The translations under genes and the position numbers were made by a program. Below are positions 47,701-55,802 of a DNA stretch of 64,000 bases, in pieces. The notes beneath the pieces are model-generated. The model did not search any database. It saw only the letters and a list, made by a program, of their open reading frames with translations, and was not told the origin of the DNA. Source of the stretch: Confluentibacter flavum (GTDB taxonomy: Bacteria > Bacteroidota > Bacteroidia > Flavobacteriales > Flavobacteriaceae); NCBI RefSeq assembly GCF_002843175.1, contig NZ_PJEO01000009.1:1-64000 (forward strand), read 5' to 3'. Position 1 is the stretch's first letter; each line of letters opens with the position of its first letter.

Positions 47701-48098
47701 GCAGTAACTGTAAGAGTCGTATTGTTTTTAAAACGTTTAGCCGTTTCTTTAACCACAGCAAACGCTTCGGGTAAAATGGCATTTAAAACATCTTCGGTTA
47801 TGGTGTAAGCATCATCTTTAAGTTTATCAATGTCTTGATAAATATCTTCACGTTTATCAATATCCTCGGTATTTTCGGCTTCAACAAGCAATTTTGCTAT
47901 TTGCTCGTTATTATCTTTATTGGCGTCGGCAATTTTGGCCTTAAATTCTGCGGTTTTTGCCCTTAGTTCGTCGTGAGATAAGGCTTCCATTGCCTTTTCA
48001 AATGTTTTTATTTTATCGACTAAAGGAGTGATGGCTTTTACGTCTTGTTTCGATTTGTCTCCGACAAATGCTTTAAGAACGGCATTTAAAAAACTCAT
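44745..48098 (-). CDS. secA: Preprotein translocase ATPase SecA
   Basis: This 1117-residue motor of the Sec pathway drives unfolded proteins through SecYEG. Walker A is GEGKT (195-199) in MQTGEGKT, the DEAD-like box is VDEVDSVLVDDARTPL, and helicase motifs IATNMAGRGTDIKL and DRQLRGRAGRQGDPGSSQF follow. It is longer than the roughly 900 residues of E. coli SecA, as is usual in Bacteroidetes. The C-terminus ends without the Cys-rich zinc-binding tail. It is a conserved housekeeping gene that marks ordinary chromosome. Confidence 0.97.
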   Translation of the reverse strand: MSFLNAVLKAFVGDKSKQDVKAITPLVDKIKTFEKAMEALSHDELRAKTAEFKAKIADANKDNNEQIAKLLVEAENTEDIDKREDIYQDIDKLKDDAYTITEDVLNAILPEAFAVVKETAKRFKNNTTLTVTANTFDREISGAKDYVTLDNDKAIWSNSWDAAGKPITWDMVHYDVQLIGGIALHQGKIAEMQTGEGKTLVATLPMYLNALSGKGVHLVTVNDYLAKRDSAWMAPIFQFHGLTVDCIDYHQPNSEARIKAYNADITYGTNNEFGFDYLRDNMAHAPNDLVQRPHHYAIVDEVDSVLVDDARTPLIISGPIPQGERHEFNELKPKVDDIVAVQRKYLTGVLAEAKKLIAAGDTKEGGFQLLRVYRGMPKNKALIKFLSEEGIKQLLQKTENSYMQDNNREMPKVDAELYYVIEEKNNQIELTDKGVEYISGADNPTFFIMPEIGIEIAKIENQNLSKEEEAKLKEELFKDFGIKSERIHTLNQLLKAYALFEKDIQYVVIDNKVMIVDEQTGRIMDGRRYSDGLHQAIEAKENVKIEDATQTFATVTLQNYFRMYRKLSGMTGTAVTEAGEFWEIYKLDVVEIPTNRPVSRDDRDDLVYKTKREKYNAVIDEVTQLSQAGRPILIGTTSVEISELLGKMLTIRKIPHNVLNAKLHKKEADIVAEAGQSGQVTIATNMAGRGTDIKLSDAVKKAGGLAIIGTERHDSRRVDRQLRGRAGRQGDPGSSQFYVSLEDNLMRLFGSERIAKMMDRMGLKEGEVIQHSMISKSIERAQKKVEENNFGVRKRLLEYDDVMNAQREVVYKRRRHALHGERLRVDLANMIFDITENISETNKAANDFKNFEFELIRYFSMGSPITEAEFGKLSAQEITSKVYKDAFNHYRDKMTRNADMAFPVIKNVYETQRDKFKRIVVPFTDGVKSLSVVTDLEKAYQTGGKQLITDFEKNITLAIIDDAWKTHLRKMDELKQSVQLAVHEQKDPLLIYKFEAFELFKSMIDEVNKDVISFLFKGELPSETQNTIQEAKVRRQEKLNVQKDEIPNLDERSVQSRAAGNTQRQPHVVETIVRERPKIGRNDQVTIKQVITGENKTLKYKQAEPLLAKGDWVLVED

Positions 48099-48217
48099 GT
48101 GCTATTTATTGTTAATCTGGAAAGTTCCAGAGGTTTTTATTTCTTATTTTTATTTTGAAGCTTAAATAAGCATTCAAAGATACAGTTTGTTAGGTTGTTT
48201 TGTAAATTTAGAGCATA

Positions 48218-48244
48218 AAAAAAGTCTCTAATCGAGACTTTTTA
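48218..48244 (-). terminator. Terminator of the DUF2795 gene
   Basis: AAAAAGTCTC pairs with GAGACTTTTT around a 5-base loop. It lies just downstream of the DUF2795 gene and upstream of secA, so secA has its own promoter in 48099-48217. Confidence 0.85.
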
Positions 48245-48261
48245 AAATTCTTTATGCTTTA

Positions 48262-48483
48262 TTAATATTCATCCTCATTCCAGAGGTAATCTTCATCAGT
48301 TGGATAGTCAGACCAAATCTCATCAATTGAATCGTAAGCGTCACCTTCGTCTTCAATAGACTGTAAATTTTCAACAACTTCCAAAGGGGCTCCCGTTCTA
48401 ATAGCGTAATCTATTAACTCGTCTTTTGTTGCTGGCCAAGGCGCATCACTTAAATACGATGCCAATTCTAAAGTCCAATACAT
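48262..48483 (-). CDS. DUF2795 small protein
   Basis: This 73-residue acidic protein opens MYWTLELASYLSDAPWPATKDELIDYA and continues RTGAPLEVVENLQ, the pattern of the DUF2795 family found next to secA-region genes in many Flavobacteriia. The C-terminus is very acidic (IDEIWSDYPTDEDYLW). Its function is unknown. It is small and soluble with no signal peptide. Confidence 0.85.
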   Translation of the reverse strand: MYWTLELASYLSDAPWPATKDELIDYAIRTGAPLEVVENLQSIEDEGDAYDSIDEIWSDYPTDEDYLWNEDEY

Positions 48484-48853
48484 TTTATATGCGTTTTAAT
48501 TTTGTGCAAAAATAATTTTTTAGTTCAAACACACAAGAAAAAAATGAATTATTTAATTATTATTTTTAAGAACGTGTTTTTTTACTAGGTAAGCAGCTGA
48601 TATTTAACCTTTAATTTACTCCGTCAGTTCGCTATCGCTCGTGTGGGCGTTACCACACCCTTCGACTCCGCTCAGGGCAGGCGGTCGGGCTTTGCATTGC
48701 AATCTTTTTTATTTGTTCTCGATACTCCCGATAGCAATCGGGATTGCTCATGCTTCACAAAATACTCGAACTGACATAAAAAAGGATTTCCATTGCAATC
48801 CCTAACGCAATTGATTTAGGATTTCTCAGTCATAAAAAGATGTCTTCGAAAAA
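48484..48853. repeat. Intergenic repeat-like region with a palindrome variant
   Basis: The interval holds no gene. Around 48620-48700 there is GC-richer sequence with several short inverted segments (such as CTCCGCTCAGGGCAGGCGG), of a kind often found dispersed in flavobacterial genomes. At 48727-48743 lies CCCGATAGCAATCGGGA, a one-base variant of the dispersed palindrome. The direct pieces CCATTGCAATC and GCATTGCAATC at 48660-48810 also suggest old repeat insertions. Confidence 0.55.
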
Positions 48854-49426
48854 CTACTTTTTCTCAGGAATCCATTTGATTTCATCTGCTTGCAAGTCGT
48901 AGGTCAACTTTCGTGCCAACACAAACAGATAGTCAGATAGGCGGTTCAAGTATACCAGAGTATTAGGTTCTACAGGCTCTAATTCATTAAGTGCAGCGGT
49001 TAAACGTTCAGCTCTACGGCACACACAACGCGCAATATGACAGAATGACACCGTTTGATGCCCGCCTGGCAATACAAAATGCGTCATAGGCGGTAACACG
49101 TCATTCATGTTATCTATCTCCTGTTCCAAACGCTCAATGTCTTCAGTTGAGATTTTTGGAATATTCAATCGTTCTTTACCATTTTTCAACATCGCTTTTT
49201 CGGGATCGGTTGCTAAAATGGCCCCCACGGTAAACAATTTCTCTTGAATAAGTACAAGTATATTTTTGTAATGGGAGTCGATGTCTTGGTCGCGAATCAA
49301 TCCTAAATACGAATTCAATTCATCAACAGTCCCGTAGCTTTCAATACGAATGTGGTGCTTCGGTACACGTGTGCCGCCAAATAATGCGGTGGTTCCTGTA
49401 TCGCCTGTTTTGGTGTAAATCTTCAT
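48854..49426 (-). CDS. Cob(I)yrinic acid a,c-diamide adenosyltransferase, PduO type
   Basis: This 190-residue enzyme transfers adenosyl from ATP to cob(I)alamin to make coenzyme B12. The ATP site KTGDTGTTALFGGTRVPK lies at the N-terminus. Conserved RIESYGTVDELNS and CRRAERLTAAL with RLSDYLFVLAR follow. It supports B12-dependent enzymes such as methylmalonyl-CoA mutase. A 7-base tandem repeat runs almost up to the start codon (see 49432-49480), which is unusual for this gene. Confidence 0.93.
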   Translation of the reverse strand: MKIYTKTGDTGTTALFGGTRVPKHHIRIESYGTVDELNSYLGLIRDQDIDSHYKNILVLIQEKLFTVGAILATDPEKAMLKNGKERLNIPKISTEDIERLEQEIDNMNDVLPPMTHFVLPGGHQTVSFCHIARCVCRRAERLTAALNELEPVEPNTLVYLNRLSDYLFVLARKLTYDLQADEIKWIPEKK

Positions 49427-49431
49427 GTAAC

Positions 49432-49480
49432 AAAGTTAAAAGTTAAAAGTTAAAAGTTAAAAGTTAAAAGTTAAAAGTTT
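49432..49480. repeat. Seven-base tandem repeat (TTAAAAG) beside the adenosyltransferase start
   Basis: About seven perfect units of TTAAAAG follow each other, ending 5 bases from the start codon of the minus-strand adenosyltransferase gene. The repeat therefore lies in its 5' leader, and changes in unit number would alter leader length. Confidence 0.85.
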
Positions 49481-49503
49481 TTGCCACTAATTCTCTGATG
49501 TTT

Positions 49504-49590
49504 GTTGTTGAGTTGTTTGTTGTTGAGTTGTTTGCTGTTGAGTTGTTTGCCGTTGAGTTGTTTGTTGTTGAGTTGTTTGCTGTTGAGTTT
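49504..49590. repeat. Fifteen-base tandem repeat (GTTGTTGAGTTGTTT)
   Basis: Nearly six units of 15 bases, differing only at the second and third base (GTT, GCT or GCC), lie between divergent genes at 48854-49426 and 49749-51164. The rest of the interval 49427-49748 holds no gene. Confidence 0.85.
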
Positions 49591-49748
49591 GTTATGAAAT
49601 AAATATGTGCCCAATTCAAAAAAAGTCAAGATGAGTTCTTATATAAATTTTACTAAACGATATTTTTTATTATATATTTAGCTTCAATTAGCTTTTTAAT
49701 ATTACGGAACTAATTCATTGTTTTTGGGAAAGGTATTGTTGGAAAAAT

Positions 49749-51164
49749 ATGAGAAAAATCATTTTGTTAATGGTATTATTTGGGGCCTTATGTCATGTAA
49801 ACGCCCAATCTTTTATAGGGTTTCTTAGTGAAAATTATGCGGGAGTGAATAGTGTGATTGTAAATCCAGCCAATATTGTGGATTCTCGTTTTAAAGCTGA
49901 TATAAATCTTGTTGGCATTAGTGTTTTTGGAGGCAATGATTATTATAATTTAAATATAATAAAAGCTATTAAAGATGATGATTATAATTTTGATGTAGAA
50001 TCTCGATTTACCCCAAAAATAAATAATAATGGTGCGGTTAATATAGATGTTATGGGGCCTTCATTTATGTTTAATATAAACGACAATAATGCGATCGCTC
50101 TTTTTACAAGAGCTCGCTCTTTTGTTAATGCTAATGGAATTAATGGTAGGGATTTATATGCTATTGATGAAAACTTATCAAATGATTTTATTGTTAATGA
50201 AGATGATTTTAATGCTTTTGGACAAACTTGGGCAGAAATCGGACTTTCCTATGCCAGCGTATTGGTTAATGAAAGAGAGACCTTTTTAAAAGGTGGGATT
50301 TCCTTAAAATATCTAAAAGGAGGTGGTAGTGCTTATGTAGCGGGCAGAAATATTACGGTAGTTTATGATGAAGATGGAGCTATACATTCTGGAGGAGGAA
50401 CCACAGGGAGTGTTTCGTCTACTGGCGACGTCATTTATGGACGTTATGATGATTTTGAGAGAGATGATTATGAATATGAATTCCCGAAAAATGCTGTTGG
50501 TTTAGGTGTAGATATAGGAATCATTTACGAGTGGCGTCCCAATCATGGAGCTTATAAACCTAGAAAAGAATGGCCACAACGCCTCACCTATAAAGAACAA
50601 AATAAGTACAAATTAAAACTAGGTTTTTCTATAACCGATATTGGTTACATCAATTATAAAGATGGCATTGAAGATGTTTTTGATGTTACAAATACCAATG
50701 TAAGCGAAGAAGCCATTGAAAATGAAGATAATTTATATGATGTATTAAATAATCTATATACCTTAACAAATTCTTCAATAGGCTATAAAGCCACATTGCC
50801 AACAGCATTACATCTCAATGCGGATTGGCGTTTTACGAATAAGTTTTATTTAAATTTTAATACAGATTTATCACTTATAGCAAAAAGCAAATTACATGCT
50901 AGTAAAATTACAAACATCGTATCCCTTACCCCACGTTTTGAGAGTAAATGGTTTAGTGCTTATGTGCCTTTAAGCCTTGTTCAATATGCCGGTTTCCAGA
51001 TGGGTGCTGGTTTAAGATTAGGGCCACTTTATCTAGGTTCAAGTTCTTTGTTTACTAATTTAATAAGTGAAAAAAGTAAAGGCGCAAATTTTTATATGGG
51101 ATTAAAAATGCCTTTTTTACATGGGAAAACAGATAAGGGAAGTAACTGCAATTGTAACCAGTAA
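49749..51164 (+). CDS. DUF5723-family outer-membrane beta-barrel protein
   Basis: The protein has 471 residues with a signal peptide ending VNAQS near residue 19. The body is rich in alternating hydrophobic strands and Asn/Gly turns, typical of the DUF5723 (PorV/OmpA-barrel-like) group of Bacteroidetes. It opens with ENYAGVNSVIVNPANIVDSRFKAD features (short NPA motif). Its function is unknown; an envelope structural or export role is likely. The last 27 bases of the gene belong to a 217-bp unit that is repeated downstream, so the C-terminal sequence GSNCNCNQ recurs outside the gene. Confidence 0.78.
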   Translation: MRKIILLMVLFGALCHVNAQSFIGFLSENYAGVNSVIVNPANIVDSRFKADINLVGISVFGGNDYYNLNIIKAIKDDDYNFDVESRFTPKINNNGAVNIDVMGPSFMFNINDNNAIALFTRARSFVNANGINGRDLYAIDENLSNDFIVNEDDFNAFGQTWAEIGLSYASVLVNERETFLKGGISLKYLKGGGSAYVAGRNITVVYDEDGAIHSGGGTTGSVSSTGDVIYGRYDDFERDDYEYEFPKNAVGLGVDIGIIYEWRPNHGAYKPRKEWPQRLTYKEQNKYKLKLGFSITDIGYINYKDGIEDVFDVTNTNVSEEAIENEDNLYDVLNNLYTLTNSSIGYKATLPTALHLNADWRFTNKFYLNFNTDLSLIAKSKLHASKITNIVSLTPRFESKWFSAYVPLSLVQYAGFQMGAGLRLGPLYLGSSSLFTNLISEKSKGANFYMGLKMPFLHGKTDKGSNCNCNQ

Positions 51165-51605
51165 ACTAATTTAATCTAAAATTTTTCAGGACATTATTGA
51201 GCTAGCGCAAGCATCTTGCTTGTGCTGTTAAACAAACTAACTTTACCTTTACATTTTATATTCATACTTCTAAAACTTAAATTTATTCTTATAGCTTATT
51301 CTTTTTCCTTTTCTTACTCATGCCGTCACGAGCGGAACGCTCGCGATAGCGGAGGGAAGTAACTGCAATTGTAACCAGTAAACTAATTTAATCTAAAATT
51401 TTTCAGGACATTATTGAGCTAGCGCAAGCATCTTGCTTGTGCTGTTAAACAAGCTAACATTACCTTTACTTTTTATATTCATATTTCTAAAACTTAAATT
51501 TATTCTTATAGCTTACTTCTTTTTCCTTTTTACTCATGTCGTCACGAGCGGAACGCTCGTGATAGCGGAGGAAGTAACTGCAATTGTTACGAGGTAAACT
51601 AATGT
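51138..51605. repeat. Imperfect tandem duplication of about 216 bp
   Basis: Unit 1 (51138-51354) and unit 2 (51355-51569) are nearly identical, and a third copy begins at 51570 and fades after about 35 bases. Each unit starts with GGAAGTAACTGCAATTGT, from the 3' end of the DUF5723 gene, and ends with the inverted repeat GAGCGGAACGCTC near an rRNA-unrelated GATAGCGGA. No gene occurs in 51165-51648. Confidence 0.9.
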
Positions 51606-51648
51606 CATCTTAAACACCTAAACAACTCAACACCTAAACAACAAACAC

Positions 51649-52440
51649 CTAACACCGAACAATAAAATCCTCTTTATTCACCTGTTCTTTCCTAAAAAAT
51701 ACAAATCCCCAAAAAAACGTATCGATGGTTAGGGTCACTTTTGGGTGTTGCTTGATGATTTCCCAAGCTTCGGTCATGGATTTAGACCAATAAATATCAT
51801 CAAAAATAAATACGGAATCGTTATGGGTGGTTTCTAAAAGGGATTCGAAATACTGTAAAGTCGCTTCTTTTTGGTGGTTGCCATCGAAGAAAATGAGGTC
51901 TAAGGTTTTTGTCCCGATAGCTATCGGGATTAGGTTTTTTATGACATCATTAAAATTTCCAGTAATTACCTGGATATTTTCTAGATTATATTTTTTAAAA
52001 GTTGATTTTGTGAATTTTGAAATATTCGGACAACCTTCAACAGTTGTGATGGTGGCTTTTGGGTTGGCTAAACTCATGGCCTGCGTCGCAATGCCAAGTG
52101 ATGTGCCCAATTCCAAGATGTTATTAAATTTAAAATAGCTAGTAAGTCTAAATAAAAGTTTAGCTCTTTTATAAGTAGTACCTGCATTTTTAGCCATTTC
52201 AGAAATAATGCGGTCTTGTTGTTTTGTTATTTGGGAACCGACACCTAAATCGGTTACATTAATTTTAGTCCTATTTTTACGTAGCGCGTTTTTGTAATTA
52301 TAAATCAATTTATAAGACTCATATTCAGATGCATCATAAAAACATTTAGTAATTAAATTAAATACAAAAGGGGAGTGGACCCCATGTTGGTTGGTGGATT
52401 TAATTAGGAATTTTATGTATTGAATGGCTTGGTAATACAT
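51649..52440 (-). CDS. Class I SAM-dependent methyltransferase (O-methyltransferase-like)
   Basis: The protein has 263 residues with SAM motif I NILELGTSLGIAT near 110, the acidic strand-2 residue in ITTVEG and the post-motif DLIFFDGNHQKEAT. It is related to catechol/caffeoyl O-methyltransferase-type folds common in Flavobacteriaceae, with unknown substrate. The coding sequence contains one exact copy of the dispersed 17-base palindrome (51913-51929), which encodes IPIAIG in frame between motif regions. This looks like an in-frame insertion that the protein tolerates. Confidence 0.83.
   Translation of the reverse strand: MYYQAIQYIKFLIKSTNQHGVHSPFVFNLITKCFYDASEYESYKLIYNYKNALRKNRTKINVTDLGVGSQITKQQDRIISEMAKNAGTTYKRAKLLFRLTSYFKFNNILELGTSLGIATQAMSLANPKATITTVEGCPNISKFTKSTFKKYNLENIQVITGNFNDVIKNLIPIAIGTKTLDLIFFDGNHQKEATLQYFESLLETTHNDSVFIFDDIYWSKSMTEAWEIIKQHPKVTLTIDTFFWGFVFFRKEQVNKEDFIVRC
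51913..51929. repeat. Dispersed palindrome CCCGATAGCTATCGGGA inside a gene
   Basis: The exact 17-base palindrome is present inside the methyltransferase gene, in frame. All other copies recognised in this window are intergenic. Confidence 0.85.
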
Positions 52441-52445
52441 GCTTT

Positions 52446-52680
52446 ATCTTGAGAGTTACAAAGTTTCAGAGCTTCAAAGTAGCAAAGTTTCAAAGTTGCA
52501 AAGCTTCAAAGTTTCTGAGATTCAAAGACTAAAAGTTTCAAAGTAGCAAAGTTTCTGAGATTCAAAGACTCAAAGGCTCAAAGTTTCAAAGGTTAAGCTT
52601 AACTACTTTGTCACTTTGCTACTTTGTATCTTTGCAACTGTTGCGAAGCCACTTTGCAGCTTTGTAACTCTGCGACTTTG
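52446..52680. repeat. Low-complexity CAAAGTTT-type repeat
   Basis: The 235 bases between the methyltransferase and ABC-F genes consist largely of 8-10-base variants of TTTCAAAG, AGCAAAGTT and GATTCAAAG. They turn to the complementary form (ACTTTGC) in the last third, so the whole could fold as a long imperfect hairpin. No gene was found. Confidence 0.75.
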
Positions 52681-52685
52681 TCCCT

Positions 52686-54545
52686 TTATTCCAATTTCGA
52701 CAACAACTCCAACCAGCGTTCTTCTTTAGATTCCATATCATCAATAACTTTCTGCAATGATTGGGATAGTTTGTTTATCTCATCAGGTGATAAATCTGGG
52801 TTGTTAAATTTTGCTTCTAGTTCTTTTTTATCGAAAGAAAGTGAATTCAACTTACTTTCAATATTTTTAAGTTCTTTTTCTTCGTTGTAGGTCAGTTTCG
52901 TATCCTCGGTTTTTTTCCAGGCTTTTTTGTCTTTCTTTTCTTCCGACGTGTTAGAAACAACAGATTGACTATCTTCATAAACACGGTAATCGGTATAATT
53001 GCCTGGGAAATCTTCAATTTCTCCGTCACCTTTAAAAACAAAAAGATGGTCTACGACTTTATCCATAAAATAACGGTCATGCGACACCACAATCACGCAG
53101 CCTGGAAAATCCAATAAGAAGTTTTCCAACACATTTAAGGTTACAATATCCAAATCGTTGGTAGGCTCATCGAGGATTAAAAAATTCGGATTTTGGATTA
53201 ACACCGTACATAAATATAAACGCTTGCGTTCGCCACCGCTCAACTTTTCAACAAAATCGTATTGTTTTTTTCGGTCGAATAAAAAGCGTTCTAAAAGTTG
53301 TTGGGCACTTATTTGTCTTCCTTTTTTTAACGGAATGTAGTCCCCAAATTCTTTAATCACATCGATCACTTTTTGTTCTGGCTTTATGGTCATGCCATTT
53401 TGGGTGTAATAACCAAATTTAACGGTATCACCTTTAATGATTTTTCCAGAATCTGGTTGTTCCGTTTGGGTTAAAAGATTTAAAAAAGTCGTTTTTCCAG
53501 TGCCGTTTTTACCAATGATGCCCGTACGTTCGCCATTTTTAAATAGGTATTCAAAACCATCTAAAATCACTTTATCTTCAAATGATTTATGGACTTTGTG
53601 GAATTCAACAACCTTTCCACCTAAGCGTTCCATGTTCAGTTCCAATTGCACTTCATGATCATTTCGGCGTTGGCTGGCACGGTGTTTAATATCGTGAAAA
53701 TCGTCTATTCTGGATTTTGATTTTGTGGTTCGTGCTTTGGGCTGGCGACGCATCCATTCCAATTCTTTTTTGAACAATTGTTTAGCTTTACCGGTTTCTA
53801 CTTCGGTTTGTTCAATTCGAGCCTCGCGTTTTTCTAGGTAATACGAATAGTTGCCTTTGTAGCTGTATAGTTGGCCTTCATCTAATTCAATAATTTCATT
53901 GCACACACGTTCCAAAAAATAACGGTCGTGCGTCACCATAAAAAGCGTGATATTTTCTTTAGCAAAAAAAGTTTCCAACCATTCAATCATTTCTAAATCC
54001 AAATGATTGGTAGGCTCGTCCAAAATCAACAAATCGGGTTTGTTTATTAAGGCATTGGCTAATGACAGTCGCTTTTTTTGACCTCCAGAAAGCGTGCTTA
54101 CCTTTTGGTTTAAATCTTCAAGATTGAGTTTGAATAAGATTTGTTTGTATTGTGTTTCAAAATCCCATGCTTGGTGCTGTTCCATTTGCTCGAACGCCTT
54201 TTGGTAGGCATCGGCATCTTCAGGGTCTAAAAGCGCATGTTCGTAATCTAAAATGACTTTTAAAATAGGATTGTCGCTCGCAAAAATGGTTTCTTCAACC
54301 GTTAAATCCTTATCCAGTTTTGGGTCTTGCGATAAGAATGCTACTTTAATGTCTTTCCTGTAAATAACGTTGCCCGTATCGGCTTCATCATCGCCCGAAA
54401 GAATGTTTAAAATAGATGTTTTACCGGTACCGTTTTTAGCAACAAAGGCTATTTTTTGGTCTTTATGGACACTAAAAGAGAGGTTTTCGAAAAGCGTTAG
54501 CTCTCCGTAGGATTTTGATATGTTTTCGACAGTTAAATAATTCAA
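52686..54545 (-). CDS. ABC-F family ATPase (Uup-like)
   Basis: The protein has about 619 residues with two ABC domains and no membrane segments. It carries AKNGTGKTS and GKNGTGKTT as Walker A motifs, LSGGQKKR and LSGGERKR as signatures, LILDEPTNHLD and LILDEPTNDLD as Walker B, and a C-terminal coiled coil (about 545-619). ABC-F proteins act on ribosomes. The Uup type with this C-terminal domain also links to DNA. There is no ATG at the start: the TTG at 54545 gives the family-like opening NYLTVENISKSYGE, while a TTG at 54563 would add six residues. Confidence 0.93.
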   Translation of the reverse strand: MNYLTVENISKSYGELTLFENLSFSVHKDQKIAFVAKNGTGKTSILNILSGDDEADTGNVIYRKDIKVAFLSQDPKLDKDLTVEETIFASDNPILKVILDYEHALLDPEDADAYQKAFEQMEQHQAWDFETQYKQILFKLNLEDLNQKVSTLSGGQKKRLSLANALINKPDLLILDEPTNHLDLEMIEWLETFFAKENITLFMVTHDRYFLERVCNEIIELDEGQLYSYKGNYSYYLEKREARIEQTEVETGKAKQLFKKELEWMRRQPKARTTKSKSRIDDFHDIKHRASQRRNDHEVQLELNMERLGGKVVEFHKVHKSFEDKVILDGFEYLFKNGERTGIIGKNGTGKTTFLNLLTQTEQPDSGKIIKGDTVKFGYYTQNGMTIKPEQKVIDVIKEFGDYIPLKKGRQISAQQLLERFLFDRKKQYDFVEKLSGGERKRLYLCTVLIQNPNFLILDEPTNDLDIVTLNVLENFLLDFPGCVIVVSHDRYFMDKVVDHLFVFKGDGEIEDFPGNYTDYRVYEDSQSVVSNTSEEKKDKKAWKKTEDTKLTYNEEKELKNIESKLNSLSFDKKELEAKFNNPDLSPDEINKLSQSLQKVIDDMESKEERWLELLSKLE

Positions 54546-54563
54546 GGCGTATTTTTTTTGCAA

Positions 54564-54983
54564 AGAACGTGTAAATTACCAAAATTTATATGCTAAGCCA
54601 ATAAAGAATTTTGAAATGAACTATCATCGAGGCAGTACCGATAGCTATCGGGATTCATCGGAAATCGAAGATTCGACGAAGTCAATGACAATTTCAACGG
54701 AAACCCCGACGCTGAGCGTCGAGCAGGACAAACCCATACTTTAATAGAAAGGAGAGCCACGAATACACAAATTTTTCTATTTTTTAGGTAAAACAAAAAG
54801 GATTATCACTAATTTCTAAAAAAATCTATAGATTTTTTAGTCGTGATAATAATATTTTCACATAACGCTAAGTTTTATTCGTGTATTCGTGTCAAATTAA
54901 TTCTCAAATAAAAGTGTGAGTTTGCCCTGGAGCGTCGAGGAATTCTTTTCGATTAAAATAAAAAATTTATGTAGATTTGTCTT
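54564..54983. other. Spacer with palindrome variant upstream of the export locus
   Basis: No gene is supported in these 420 bases. A variant of the dispersed palindrome (ACCGATAGCTATCGGGA) lies at 54637-54653. A short inverted repeat GACGCTGAGCGTC lies near 54709-54721, and AAAAATCTATAGATTTTT near 54823. The right part holds the likely promoter of wza (54946-54979). Confidence 0.55.
54946..54979 (+). promoter_or_regulatory. Candidate flavobacterial promoter of the export operon
   Basis: TAGATTTG at 54972-54979 fits the Bacteroidetes -7 consensus TAnnTTTG exactly. A weak -33-like TTTTC lies 21 bases upstream (54946-54950). Transcription would begin near 54986, which supports translation from the ATG at 55005 and not from 54984. 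Confidence 0.5.
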
Positions 54984-55004
54984 TTGCCCAACCGGCCTCT
55001 CCAT

Positions 55005-55799
55005 ATGAAGAATCATTTTTTAGTCGTCATTATACTTATAAATGCCCTATTGGTGTCTTGTATTCCCCATAAGGATACGCTCTATTTTCAAAATAAAAGC
55101 AACGCTACAGATTCTACTCAAACCATTGTAGAAAATCCGAAACCCTATCGGATACAAATCAATGATATTTTAAATATTCGTATTAAAGTCACAGATCAGG
55201 ATAATGTACAAATTTTCAATCCTATTGGTGAAGGAAACTTAAACGCTACAGCCGGAGAACGCGCTTATTTTGATGGGTTTACTGTTGACCTACATGGTAA
55301 CATACGCATTCCAGAATTGGGGTATATGAATGTTCTGGGCTTTACCACGGAAGATATTGAAGGGCTTATTAAGGATAAACTTTTAGAAGAGCAGTTTAAG
55401 GAACAGGCCAATATTTTTGTGACAGTAAAACTGACAGGCCTGAATTTTACAACCATGGGTGAGATTGGCAATAATGGTACAAGAATCATCTATAAAGAAC
55501 GGGTTAATATTTTTGAGGCGATTGCAAATTCTGGTGATATTCCTGATACAGGTAATAAAAAGGATGTGATGATCATACGGCAATACCCGCACGGGCAAAA
55601 AATTTATCATATCGATTTAACCGATGTTGCTGTTATGAATTCGCCCTATTATTATATACAGCCCAATGATTTGATTTATGTAAAACCCTTAAAGCAAAAA
55701 GCGTGGGGCACGGGTACGACGGTTATACAAAACATAGGTGCCATTGCTACTATATTATCTTTAGTTACAACCTCCATTTTATTATTAAACCGAATTTAA
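55005..55799 (+). CDS. wza: Polysaccharide export outer-membrane lipoprotein (Wza family)
   Basis: This lipoprotein forms the outer-membrane exit channel for a capsule or exopolysaccharide. From the ATG at 55005 the signal peptide is 18 residues, ending LLVSC. The Poly_export domain (RIQINDILNIRIKV) is followed by an SLBB domain, with INPI-like GNIRIPELGYMNV and VTVKLTGLNF, and the protein ends in a hydrophobic segment. A longer form starting at 54984 is less likely given the promoter position. The wzc gene follows after 3 bp. Confidence 0.92.
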   Translation: MKNHFLVVIILINALLVSCIPHKDTLYFQNKSNATDSTQTIVENPKPYRIQINDILNIRIKVTDQDNVQIFNPIGEGNLNATAGERAYFDGFTVDLHGNIRIPELGYMNVLGFTTEDIEGLIKDKLLEEQFKEQANIFVTVKLTGLNFTTMGEIGNNGTRIIYKERVNIFEAIANSGDIPDTGNKKDVMIIRQYPHGQKIYHIDLTDVAVMNSPYYYIQPNDLIYVKPLKQKAWGTGTTVIQNIGAIATILSLVTTSILLLNRI

Positions 55800-55802
55800 G
55801 CC

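Noticed and set aside
49432-49590. CRISPR-like short tandem repeats
   Set aside because: Units are directly adjacent, with no spacers; simple tandem repeats.
54593-54796. Minus-strand frame of 67 codons upstream of the ABC-F gene
   Set aside because: It runs through the palindrome variant and other repeat-like sequence; no protein features.
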